In this document: positions 21,633 to 31,600 of the stretch, piece by piece
Numbering within the stretch: the stretch's first letter is position 1
Layout: each line of letters opens with the position of its first letter
Assembly (NCBI GenBank): GCA_039696685.1
Contig: CP155566.1
Location: 186,001-250,000 of the forward strand
Origin: Vibrio sp. CDRSL-10 TSBA
Lineage (GTDB): Bacteria > Pseudomonadota > Gammaproteobacteria > Enterobacterales > Vibrionaceae
Direction: 5' to 3'
Length of the DNA stretch: 64,000 nucleotides
Translations under genes and position numbers: made by a program
The notes under the pieces: model-generated
The model's input: only the letters and a program-made list of their open reading frames with translations
The model's database searches: none
Told to the model about the DNA's origin: nothing

Positions 21633-22082
21633 TTACTTTGTTTGCAGCGCACGAATGGCGGCAGACAAAGCGAATTCATAACCTTGTGCACCTAAGCCGC
21701 AAATCACGCCCTGTGCTTTATCAGACAGGTACGAGTGATGACGGAACGGTTCACGAGCATGTACATTTGACAAATGCACCTCGATAAAGGGAATCGCTAC
21801 GCCCAGCAGAGCATCACGCAGCGCTACGCTGCTATGGGTGAATGCGGCCGGATTGATAATGATGAAATCCACTTTACCGTAAGCCTGGTGAATGGCTTCG
21901 ATAAGCTCATATTCGCGATTCGACTGGAGATGTTCCAACTCAACATCAGCGCTTTCTGCCTGTTGCTGCAGCTTAGCTACAATTTGCTCCAGGGTGTTTG
22001 AACCGTAGTGGGCTGGCTCGCGCAAGCCTAATAAATTCAAGTTTGGACCATTTAGTACCAGAATGCGTAATTTTGCTGACAT
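21633..22082 (-). CDS. aroQ: Type II 3-dehydroquinate dehydratase
   Basis: A 149-residue type II dehydroquinase of the shikimate pathway, trans-dehydrating 3-dehydroquinate. It opens with [20 protein letters not shown] and the flexible lid with the catalytic Tyr in HYGS. The conserved segments [19 protein letters not shown] and [20 protein letters not shown] contain the active-site His residues. The protein forms a dodecamer in relatives. It is first in the aroQ-accB-accC cluster. Confidence 0.96.
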   Translation of the reverse strand: MSAKLRILVLNGPNLNLLGLREPAHYGSNTLEQIVAKLQQQAESADVELEHLQSNREYELIEAIHQAYGKVDFIIINPAAFTHSSVALRDALLGVAIPFIEVHLSNVHAREPFRHHSYLSDKAQGVICGLGAQGYEFALSAAIRALQTK

Positions 22083-22339
22083 TGTGTTGTTATCTCCGTT
22101 TATAATGTTGTAATTACGAATATTCCCATATTATCGCAGATCCGCGAGATTTTTTTTGTCAAAAAAACACGGATTTTATTAAATTGACCAAGATTATAGC
22201 TAATTCATAGCAAATGGCAGCAATTTACTGGTCTAATCACCTAGTTAGGCGTCAGCGACTGGGCTCAGGTTAACAGATTGGTAAAAAAGAAGGGCTCAGC
22301 CTGCGGCGGGGTAACTGTCTGCCGGGACTGAAAAACAAA
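22083..22339. other. Upstream region of aroQ, no gene seen
   Basis: AT-rich intergenic sequence carrying the aroQ-acc promoter. I could not fix its -10 and -35 boxes. No coding frame with a ribosome site is visible. Confidence 0.45.
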
Positions 22340-22369
22340 ACTCCGGGCAGGTTTCCCTGGCCGGAGTTT
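22333..22369 (-). terminator. Terminator of acs
   Basis: A stem of ACTCCGG/CCGGAGT with a second inner pairing (CAGG/CCTG) and a T-rich tail on the minus strand, just after the acs stop. Confidence 0.8.
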
Positions 22370-22389
22370 AACGTACGGATTTGGCTGGT

Positions 22390-24341
22390 TTAATTCAGCT
22401 GCTGATTTTCGGCAATCAGTTTGTCGACCACGCTGGGATCGGCCAGGGTTGAGGTATCACCCAGGTTACTGGTATCACCGGTGGCAATCTTGCGCAGGAT
22501 ACGACGCATGATTTTACCGGAACGGGTTTTTGGCAGTGCATCGGTCCAGTGCAGCACATCCGGAGTAGCAATCGGGCCGATTTCCTTACGTACCCAGTCT
22601 TTGACTTCTTTGTGCAGATCCGCGCTCGGGAACACGCCGTCATTGAGAGTGATGTAAGCGTAAATCGCCTGGCCCTTGATATCGTGCGGAACGCCAACCA
22701 CTGCGGCTTCCGCAATCTTGTCAAATGCCACCAGGGCGGATTCGATCTCTGCGGTACCCATACGGTGACCGGACACGTTAAGGACGTCATCAACCCGGCC
22801 GGTAATCCAGAAGTAATCATCTTCATCACGGCGTGCGCCGTCACCGGTAAAGTACATGCCTTTAAAGGTTGAGAAGTAGGTTTGCTCGAAGCGCTCGTGA
22901 TCGCCGTACACGGTGCGCATCTGGCCCGGCCATGAATCGAGGATTACCAGGTTACCTTCGGCTGCGCCTTCGATGATTTCACCGCTGTTATCAACCAGGG
23001 CAGGTTGCACGCCGAAGAAACGGACGGGTTGCAGAGCCCGGTTTCAGTTCGGTTGCGCCCGGCAGCGGCGTAATCAGGATGCCGCCGGTTTCAGTTTGCC
23101 ACCAGGTATCGACAATCGGTGATTTTTCATTACCAATGGTTTTGTAGTACCACTCCCAGGCTTCCGGGTTAATCGGTTCACCAACCGATCCCATGATGCG
23201 CAGGCTGCTGCGGGAAGTGCCTTGTACCGCTTCGTCACCTTTCGCCATCAGCGCACGGATTGCGGTTGGCGCCGTGTAAAGAATGCTGACCTGATGTTTG
23301 TCGACCACTTCGCTCATGCGCGCTGTGCTCGGGTAATTTGGCACACCTTCAAACAGAATGGTTTTGGCGCCGTTGGCAAGTGGTCCGTAAATCAGGTAAG
23401 TGTGGCCGGTGATCCAGCCCACATCCGCGGTACACCAGAAGGTGTCCCCCGGCTGGTAATCAAACACGTATTTAAAGGTCATGGTCGCATACACCAGGTA
23501 ACCGCCGGTGGTGTGCAGTACGCCTTTCGGTTTACCGGTTGAGCCTGAGGTGTAGAGGATAAACAGCGGATCTTCGGCCTTCATCTCTTCCGGCGGGCAG
23601 ACATCAGAAACGCTGGCCACAGCATCATGCCACCACACGTCGCGGTGTTCATGCCAGGCAACATTGCCGCCGGTACGCTGGAATACAATGACTTTGCTGA
23701 TGGTTTTCACTTCCGGATTGGTCAGCGCTTCATCGACGTTTTTCTTCAGTGGTACGGCACGTCCGCCGCGCACGCCTTCATCGGCAGTGATGACCAGTTT
23801 GGCATCGGAGTCGATGATACGACCGGCCAGCGCTTCTGGTGAAAAACCGCCGAAGACCACGGTATGCACCGCACCGATACGGGTACAGGCCAGCATCGCC
23901 ACGGCCGCTTCCGGTACCATCGGCATGTAGAGACACACCACATCGCCTTTGCGTACGCCCTGAGCTTTCAGTGCGTTGGAAAAACGGCACACTTCGCGGT
24001 GCAGCTGATTAAAAGTCAGTGTCTTGTCGTCGGCCGGATCATCGCCTTCCCAGATGATAGCGACTTCGTCTCCGCGCTCAGCCAGATGGCGGTCAATACA
24101 GTTGGCCGACACGTTGAGCGTGCCGTCTTCAAACCAGCGGATGTCGACATGGCCGGTATCAAATGAGGTATTTTTGACTTGGGTGAATGGCTTGATCCAA
24201 TCCACAATTTTGCCGTGTTCACTCCAGAAACCCTTCCGGATCAGAGACAGACTGCTGGTACATCGCCAGGTAGGTATCATTATCTGCGTGGGTATTCGCT
24301 TTGATGTTCGCTTTGACCGGATAAATGTGGGCTTCACTCAT
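22390..24341 (-). CDS. acs: Acetyl-CoA synthetase, frame broken twice at 23018-23020 and 24238-24240
   Basis: Acs activates acetate to acetyl-CoA through acetyl-AMP. The true start is the ATG at 24341 ([14 protein letters not shown]). Dropping one A from each GAAAC run restores [14 protein letters not shown] near residue 35 and [17 protein letters not shown] near residue 441, giving 649 residues, the family length. Marks are the P-loop [20 protein letters not shown] (about 262-281), [10 protein letters not shown] and the acetylation-controlled Lys in [14 protein letters not shown] near residue 608. It lies downstream of the exonuclease gene and close to crbS, the sensor that controls acs in V. 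cholerae. That link is known from the literature and inferred here from order. Confidence 0.96.
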
Positions 24342-24554
24342 TGCTTATTCTCCTTGTGAATACAGCCAGTTCCTTTCGCGCCGTGTTTCAAACACGGGGC
24401 AAGAAATCGAATCTGCCTATAACTGTTAGCCACAGGCCGGGTTTTCACAATTAGACTTTAGGATGAATGCCGGCTTTTTATTGGAAAAATAGAGAGTTAA
24501 ATAGTTTTTTGCGAGCTGGGTCAGGCTGTGTGGCACGCCGTCGACCGGCTGCAG

Positions 24555-25181
24555 TCAGGACGGAGAGGTGAAGGTGGGTAAATCGCCCTTGGTCAGACGC
24601 ACAAACACCAGCGCAGCGGCAATGGCGTCCTGCAGCGCGTCATGTTTGTCCTGCAGCGGCAGATCGAGATGGCGGCAGATGGCATCCAGGCTGAGGTCAA
24701 AATAGGCATTGGGCAGGTGGCGCTCCAGTTTGTCATGGTAGATCTGGCTGACTTCAATCAGGTTATTGGGCAGCGGAAAGCCAAAATGCTTACGGCAGGC
24801 AATATCGAGAATCGTCTTGTCGTAGCGAATGTGATAGCCGACCAGAGGATGATTGCCGATAAACTCAATCAGGCGGCTCAGCGCCTCTTTCTCACTCAGG
24901 CCGTCGGCCAGATCCTGATGGCGCATGCGATGGATGCGTACTGAACCGGAATCGAGCGACTGCGGGGCGCGCAGCCGTACTTCAAACGGCTGGCTGGTGA
25001 GAATGCGGTTATCAATAATTTTGGTCGCGGCTATTGTGACCAGCTCGGCGCGTTTGGGATCCAGGCTGGTGGTTTCGCAGTCGAGCGAGACATAGACCTG
25101 ACCCTCAGGCTTGGTAAACAGTGCCTGATAAGGGGAGCCTTGCAGCTTGTGATGCCAGTAGCGGCGGGTCAGCCAGTTCAT
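24555..25181 (-). CDS. DnaQ-like 3'-5' exonuclease in the acetate locus
   Basis: A 208-residue DEDDh exonuclease-fold protein starting MNWLTRRYWHHKLQG. Exo I is VYVSLDCETTSLDPKRAE (about 38-55, Asp and Glu metal ligands), Exo II is LVGYHIRYDKTILDIA and Exo III is QDKHDALQDAIAAALVF. All catalytic acids and the His are present, so it should be active. It is far shorter than a polymerase and resembles the epsilon proofreading fold, yet no polymerase gene is near. It follows the cNMP/CBS/nucleotidyltransferase gene by 13 bases and precedes acs. The same pair is found near acetate genes in other gammaproteobacteria, as I recall. The role is unknown. Confidence 0.85.
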   Translation of the reverse strand: MNWLTRRYWHHKLQGSPYQALFTKPEGQVYVSLDCETTSLDPKRAELVTIAATKIIDNRILTSQPFEVRLRAPQSLDSGSVRIHRMRHQDLADGLSEKEALSRLIEFIGNHPLVGYHIRYDKTILDIACRKHFGFPLPNNLIEVSQIYHDKLERHLPNAYFDLSLDAICRHLDLPLQDKHDALQDAIAAALVFVRLTKGDLPTFTSPS

Positions 25182-25194
25182 CGGTCGCTGCCTG

Positions 25195-27018
25195 TCAGTC
25201 GCGAATCTGGTAGTGGTAACCGAGCCACTGTTTGAATTTCTTGACCACATGCAGGCTGTGGCGCAGCAGATCGCGTTCCGCGCGGTCGAGCTGTTTCAAA
25301 TCCAGCGTGTTGGCGCTGTGCTGGTTACTCAGTTGCTGGGCGAGGCGCAGTTTGAAAAACTGTTTCAGCGCCTCACTGAGGTTATCGCCGGTCTCCTGTT
25401 CCAGCACTTTACGTTCGACCAGGGCTTCAATGCGGCTGAAGGTATTGTTGACCTCCAGTTTGTATTCCAGACTCAGAGCCCGCACGCCGTGCACAATCGG
25501 AAAGATGCCGCCTTGTTTGATATCGAGGCCGGATTTGGCGCTTTTGACATTGCCAAACAGGGTGAGTGGCACTGAAAAGCTCAGCGCAGGACGGGTAAAT
25601 TCGGTCAGGATCAGCTCCTGATCGGCCATCAGATCGCGCAGATGCTGCTGCACCGGTTCAAGCAGCTGTTTATTGCCGGCCACCGCATGTGCATCGGCCA
25701 TGATGGCGATGTCCATCACCTGCTCGGGACGGGCGGCTCTGACCCAGCTGCTTAAGGTTTGTTTCCAGGCGCTCTGTGATTTGACCCACTTCGGATTGTT
25801 GACCATTACTTTGCCGGGACAGAGCGGATAACCGAGTTGCAGCAGGGTGTGGGTCAGCGTCTGCATGATGCTGTCGCACTGATGCCATTGCAGGCCATCT
25901 TTAATGATCAGAGCATTATCCTGATCGGTTTTCAGGATCTGCTCACCGCGCCCCTCAGAGCCGAGTACCAGCAGGCAGACATGGTCGTGCAGCGCTGGCG
26001 GCACCACCAGTTCAAACGCTTTTTCAATGATTTGCTCGTTGACCGCCGAAATCAGTTCCATCACAAAGCGGGTGCGTACGCCGCGGCTGCTGAGGCTTTC
26101 TACCAGCTGGCGTTGTTTATTCGAAGCCAGTGCCAGCTCTTCGATGCTGGTCGCGCGCGCAATTGCCAGGGTCAGGACATGGGAATGGGTCGAAAAGGCA
26201 CTCAGGATCTGAATCATATCCAGGATGCCGACCGCCTGATTGCCTTCACATACCATCAGGCGTTTCACCTTGTGGCGGGTCATCATCACCATGGCGTTGA
26301 ACAGGAACTCGCCCTGATCAACATGCAGCACCGGAAACGTCGCGATGGCACCGACCGGCGCCTCGAGCGCAATATCATCCAGCATGACGGCATGCAGCAT
26401 ATTGGTTCGGGTGACGATGGCATACGGATGCTCACGGCTCTCTGCCAGACGCGGGTCGTCGTCTGCGAGTCTGACCAGCGCCGCATCGACGCCGCTCTCT
26501 TTCATCTGCCGGGTGACTTGTTGCAGCGGCTGATCCGGACTGAGCAGCATCGGCGGGGTGAAAATGGAGCGGTCGACCTGAGTCAGAATGAACTCGGCGA
26601 TATTTTGCTGCTGCTGCGCGGCCTCAATCAGCTCCTGGCGCTTGGCCAGATTGTTATCAAAGTAGGCCGCGAATTCGCCGTTGTCGTTATACAACTCAAG
26701 AAACACCGGCTGCGGCAGTAGGTAACTCAGGGTATCTTCCAGGGCGATGTAATGGTGCTTGCTCTGGCCTTCAAACAGGGAACGCACATCGAACATGTCG
26801 TCGTTGGCGTAGTGGGCGTAAACCTCGCTGCCGTCTGCCGAGCGCTCTTCGACTGTGCCTTTGATCAGCACAAACAGATGGGAACACTCCTGGCCGCTGT
26901 GCAGTATGATCTCGCGTTCACGATAGTAGGCCACGTCGAGCGAAGCGCGCAGATGTTTCTGCTGACTTTCGCTCAGACGATCGAACGGTGGCGAGTGCAT
27001 GTTAAATTTATCCGGCAT
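25195..27018 (-). CDS. cNMP-binding/CBS/DUF294 putative nucleotidyltransferase
   Basis: A 607-residue cytoplasmic signalling protein with three parts. Residues 1-130 form a cyclic-nucleotide-binding-like beta roll (ILHSGQECSHLFVLIKGTVE). Residues about 150-285 form two CBS domains (MLLSPDQPLQQVTRQM, RLMVCEGNQAVGILDMIQIL). Residues about 300-607 are the DUF294 nucleotidyltransferase with its partner domain; LLVLGSEGRGEQILKTDQDN near residue 354 carries the GS-x-G-R and D-x-D catalytic residues. It looks like a PII-uridylyltransferase relative in which ligand-sensing domains control a transferase. The target is unknown. It is the first gene of a three-gene leftward set with the exonuclease and acs. 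Confidence 0.87.
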   Translation of the reverse strand: MPDKFNMHSPPFDRLSESQQKHLRASLDVAYYREREIILHSGQECSHLFVLIKGTVEERSADGSEVYAHYANDDMFDVRSLFEGQSKHHYIALEDTLSYLLPQPVFLELYNDNGEFAAYFDNNLAKRQELIEAAQQQQNIAEFILTQVDRSIFTPPMLLSPDQPLQQVTRQMKESGVDAALVRLADDDPRLAESREHPYAIVTRTNMLHAVMLDDIALEAPVGAIATFPVLHVDQGEFLFNAMVMMTRHKVKRLMVCEGNQAVGILDMIQILSAFSTHSHVLTLAIARATSIEELALASNKQRQLVESLSSRGVRTRFVMELISAVNEQIIEKAFELVVPPALHDHVCLLVLGSEGRGEQILKTDQDNALIIKDGLQWHQCDSIMQTLTHTLLQLGYPLCPGKVMVNNPKWVKSQSAWKQTLSSWVRAARPEQVMDIAIMADAHAVAGNKQLLEPVQQHLRDLMADQELILTEFTRPALSFSVPLTLFGNVKSAKSGLDIKQGGIFPIVHGVRALSLEYKLEVNNTFSRIEALVERKVLEQETGDNLSEALKQFFKLRLAQQLSNQHSANTLDLKQLDRAERDLLRHSLHVVKKFKQWLGYHYQIRD

Positions 27019-27305
27019 GGCGGCTACCCTGGGAGTTTTCTCAGCTTAAGTGTGACAAATTTCTTTCGCCTCTCCAGACGACTTTGGTCTAATGGCTTTG
27101 CTTCGTTGCAGGCGGATCACAGCAAAACAAGCCCGATGCAGGGGAAAAGAGGAAACAGTGCGTTGAGTAAACAGCACTTTTTCCGCTCCGGTTGGCGCTG
27201 CATAATAACCGGGCTGCCTGGCTGGATTGCCTGAGCAGTGGTTCGGGCTCGTCACATTTGCTGTTCGGCGATGCGCGCGGTTGATTTTTGTTGTTAGGAC
27301 ACATC

Positions 27306-28473
27306 ATGTTTAACCCTTCTCCTTTTGGCTGGGTAGCTCAGTACTTCAGCGGCTTCTTTTTTGCGTACGGGGTCTACCTGCCGTTTCTGGTCAGTGTGGT
27401 TTAAAGAGCAGGGCGTCTCAGCCACCGACATTGGTTTACTGGTCGGGATTGGTCTGGTGACGCGCTGTGTTGCTAACCTGCTGATTACCCGGGTTGTGCA
27501 CCGGGTCGAACACCTGTTGCCGGCGCTGCGCTGGCTCAGTTTTGCCCTGCTGCTGTTTATTCTCTTCCACCTGTTTACCGGCGGTAATTTCTGGATGCTG
27601 GCGCTGGCAACGGTACTGGCCAACTTGTGTCTCGGGCCGATCATTCCGCTCTCCGATGCTACTGCCAACCACTATGCCAAACTTAATCTGCTCGATTACG
27701 GCAGTGCCCGCTTGTGGGGCTCGGCCGCCTTTGTGGCCGGTACGGTCGCCGTCGGCCAGTTAGTCGCGCGCTACGGCGCGGTGATGATCGTCTATACCGC
27801 GATGTTTGGCGCCCTGGTGTGTCTGCTGCTCAGTCTGCGTCATCCGCGCCACAAGCCGGTCACAGAAGCGGACGATCACGGCGCACGCCCTAAGCTGCTG
27901 CAGGTGCTGCGCGAATGGCCGGTGGTGAAATTTTTGGCCCTGACCGCGCTGATTCAGGGCAGTCATGCGGCTTATTACGCCTTTAGTGCGGTGTATTGGA
28001 AGCAGGCAGGGTACTCGGAAGATATCACCAGTTACTTATGGGGCCTGGCGGTGGTGGCTGAGTTGGTGGTGTTCGCATTCAGTAAGCGTCTGTTTGCCGG
28101 CTGGAGCCTGCGTCTGCTATTTGCCGTTGCAGCGGTGGGAGTAATGCTGCGCTGGGGAATCGTGGCGTCAACCACGTCGCTTTCGCTGCTGGTGCTGGTA
28201 CAACTGCTGCATGGAGTAACTTTTGCCACCGCACATCTGGCAGCGGTGCAGTATATCCAGCGCGCGCCGACCACCAAGATTGTCTCCTTGCAGGCGCTTT
28301 ATAACGCGGTGGCGCTCGGTGCGTTTACCGCGCTGATGACCATGGTCAGCGGCTGGGTGTATGACTCGGCCGGTGCCGGCACCATGTTCTGGATGATGGC
28401 GGTGATGGGGCTGCTGGCACTGCTGATTAAAGTCGAGGCGCCGCAGTCGTCACTCAAAACTCGTGTGGCGTGA
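27306..28473 (+). CDS. MFS transporter of the HcaT/MFS_1-like family, frame broken once at 27384-27386
   Basis: The repaired gene encodes about 388 residues with roughly twelve hydrophobic segments. The N-terminus MFNPSPFGWVAQYFSGFFFA follows an AGGA ribosome site. Dropping one T from CCGTTTCTGG gives YLPFWSVWFKEQGVSATDIG, the family signature of the HcaT/NHS-type carriers. Later motifs are LNLLDYGSARLWGSAAFVAG and QLLHGVTFATAHLAAVQYIQ. Relatives are annotated as 3-phenylpropionate or nucleoside carriers. The substrate here is unknown, and its position between the DUF294 gene and crbS hints at, but does not show, a small carboxylate. Confidence 0.83.
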
Positions 28474-28564
28474 AGCAATCGCCACGGTTAACGGCAGAAA
28501 GCGGAGCCTGATGCACAGATTTCATGCCGCGTGATTGAGCTGACCCGTTATCCTTTGTTTAATA

Positions 28565-28593
28565 AAAGCCTTGCCGGAGCGCAGGGCTTTTTT
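28565..28593 (+). terminator. Terminator of the MFS gene
   Basis: The hairpin AAGCCTTGC/GCAGGGCTT (one mismatch) followed by six T lies 30 bases before the crbS start, so crbS should have its own promoter or depend on read-through. Confidence 0.75.
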
Positions 28594-28623
28594 GTGGTTG
28601 GATTGCGAAAACAAGGATAACAA

Positions 28624-31600
28624 ATGCAGGGATGGTTGGTGATACCGGTATCGCTTATGTACCTCGGGGTTTTGTTTCTGATTGCCTGGTACGGCGATCG
28701 GCAGACAAACTGGCTGGCCAAATGGCGGCCGTGGATCTACAGCCTGTCGATAGCGGTCTATTGTTCGTCCTGGACCTTTTACGGTACGGTCGGTCAGGCC
28801 AGTGCCAACCCCTGGTCGTTTTTGCCGATTTACATTGCGCCGATCCTGGTGTTTGCCTTTGGCTGGCGCATTCTGGCCCGCCTGATCCTGATCGCCAAAC
28901 GTGAGCACATTACCTCGATTGCCGATTTTATCGGTGCCCGTTATGGTAAATCCCAGGGCCTGGCGGTGCTGGTAACCCTGATTGCCGTGGCCGGGATTCT
29001 GCCCTACATCGCGTTGCAGCTGCGCGGCATCACCATGGGGCTCAACATTGTCGCGCCGGATCTGCGCACCGAATTTGGTTACCAGGATATCAATGTCTCC
29101 TGGTTTGTGGTCCTGGCACTGGCGTTGTTTACCATGTTGTTCGGTACCCGTCATATCGATAACACGGAACATCACCGCGGCATGATGATGGCGATAGCGT
29201 TTGAATCCATCGTCAAGCTGGTCGCTTTCCTGGTGGTCGGGCTGTTCATCGTGTTTCTCGCGCTGCGCAGTGACAGTATAAACCTGCTCGAAACCGCGCG
29301 CAGTACTTATCAGTCGCCGAACTGGCCGACGCTGCTGGTGCACACGCTGCTGACCATGATGGCCATCATCTGTCTGCCGCGTCAGTTTCATACCATGGTG
29401 GTGGAGAATGAGCGCGCCCAGGATCTGCATACCGCGCGCTGGCTGTTTCCGCTTTATCTCATCCTGATGGGTATTTTTGTCCTGCCGATTGCCTGGATTG
29501 GCCAGAGCATGCTGAGCGGTACCTCGGCCGATACCTTTGTTATCAGTTTACCGATGTCGGTCGGGGCGGAAGATATTGCTCTGCTGGCGTTTCTCGGCGG
29601 CACCTCAGCGGCTTCCGGTATGGTCATCGTCTCGACCATTGCGCTCGCCATTATGGTCTCCAACGATCTGGTGATGCCGTTGCTGCTGCGCCGTATGCGC
29701 CTGTCGCAGCGTAATCACCGCCATTTCTCCGGCCTGCTGGTCGTGATCCGGCGCAGCCTGATCTTCGTGCTGCTGATGGGCGCGTGGGGATTCTATCTGG
29801 CCCTGGATGCGATTCCGTCCCTGTCGGCGATAGGCTTTCTCTCTTTTTCCGCTATTACCCAGTTCGCGCCGGCGCTGATCGGCGGCATGTACTGGCGTGA
29901 AGGCAATCGCAAAGGGGTATATGTCGGTCTGGCGGCCGGTTTTACCCTGTGGCTGGTGACCCTGATGACCGCCACCAATATGCTGGCCGGTGATGAGCAG
30001 AGTAACGTGCTGCTGTGGCTGATTACGCCGCCCGAGGTGATTGCCGGTCTCGGGCTGAAAAGTGCTGACTGGGGCATGTTGCTCAGCGTCAGTGTTAATG
30101 CGCTGTGTTATGTGCTGGTCTCTATGGTGACCCGCTGCAGCCTGAGCGAACGTCTTCAGTCGGCGGCGTTTGTCGGTACACCGCTGCCGGAAAACGAGAA
30201 CATGAGCCTGTATCAGAGCCGGGTGACAGTGGCGGAGCTGGAAATGCTGGCTTCGCGCTTTGTCGGCCGCTCACGGGTTCGCTCGGCGTTCAACCAGTAC
30301 TGGGATCAGCAGCGTGAAACCCTGATGCCTAACCAGCAGGCTCCGTCCACTCTGATTCGTCACACCGAGCGGGTGCTGGCGGGGGTATTCGGCGCGTCGT
30401 CGGCCAAGCTGGTGCTGACCTCGGCGCTGCAGGGGCGCAATATGCAGTTGGAAGAGGTGGCCACTATTGTCGATGAAGCCTCCGAGCTGTACGACTTTAG
30501 TCGCGGCTTGTTGCAGGGCGCGATTGAGCATATCGGCCAGGGCATTGCGGTGGTGGATAAACAGCTGCGGCTGGTGGCCTGGAACCAGCGTTATCTTGAG
30601 TTGTTCGATTTTCCGCTCGGCCTGATTCAGGTCGGGCGACCGATTGCTGATGTGATTCGCCATAATGCCGAGCAGGGTTTATGTGGTCCGGGTGACCCGG
30701 AAGATCATGTGCGGCGCCGGGTATATCACCTCGAACAGGGCACCCGTCATACCTCATCGCGGGTTCGTCCTGACGGGCGGGTAATTGAAGTGCAGGGTAA
30801 CCCGATGCCGGGCGGCGGGTTTGTGATGAGCTTTACCGACATCACGGTATTCCGCGATGCCGAGCAGGCATTGAAAGAAGCCAACGAAACCCTGGAAGAG
30901 CGCGTGCTGGAGCGCACCCGTGAGCTGGAAAAACTCAACCAGCAACTGGTCTCGGCTACCCAGCGTTCAGAGCATGAGTCGCGTTCTAAATCGCGCTTCC
31001 TGGCTGCGGTCAGCCACGACCTGATGCAACCGCTCAATGCGGCGCGTCTGTTCGCATCTTCTCTGGCGGAAGTGGCTAAAGATGATGAGGCGCGGCGTTT
31101 ATCCCATCATATCGAAAGTGCGCTCAGCGCAGCCGAAGATCTGATTGGTGACCTGCTCGATATTTCGCGCCTGGAATCCGGCAAGCTGGAAATTCATCCG
31201 CAAAGTTTTGCCATTAAAGATGTGCTGGCGAATCTCAATGCCGAGTTCAGTGCACTGGCGCGTCAGCAGGGCGTGACCTTCGCCATGGTGCCATCTTCTT
31301 TATATGTCCGCTCCGATCCGAAATTGCTGCGCCGCGTGGTGCAGAACTTCCTCACCAATGCGTTTCGCTATAACCCGCATGGCAAAGTGCTGCTCGGGGT
31401 GCGTAATTTGGGTGACCAGGTGCGCATCGATGTATGGGATAACGGCATTGGTATCGAAGAGGATAAACAGCAGGAGATTTTCGAAGAGTTCAACCGTGGC
31501 GGGCAGGTGCGCTCCGAGCAGGGGCTGGGATTGGGGCTGGCGATTTCGAAAGGCATTGCTCATGTACTGGGGCATGAAATTTCGATGCGCTCCTGGCCGG

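Noticed and set aside
22391..24341. acs, accC, purD and others as true pseudogenes
   Set aside because: All breaks have the same one-base signature as those in rpoB and rho, and repaired products are full length with intact catalytic motifs.
16248..27308. Shared leader AGGACACATCATG before the AEC and MFS genes
   Set aside because: Both are transporter starts with a common ribosome site, but a 13-base match of this kind can arise by chance and I see no further shared sequence.
28522..29430. 302-codon minus-strand frame opposite crbS
   Set aside because: It is rich in His, Gln and Arg, as expected from the complement of a hydrophobic transmembrane gene, and has no ribosome site.
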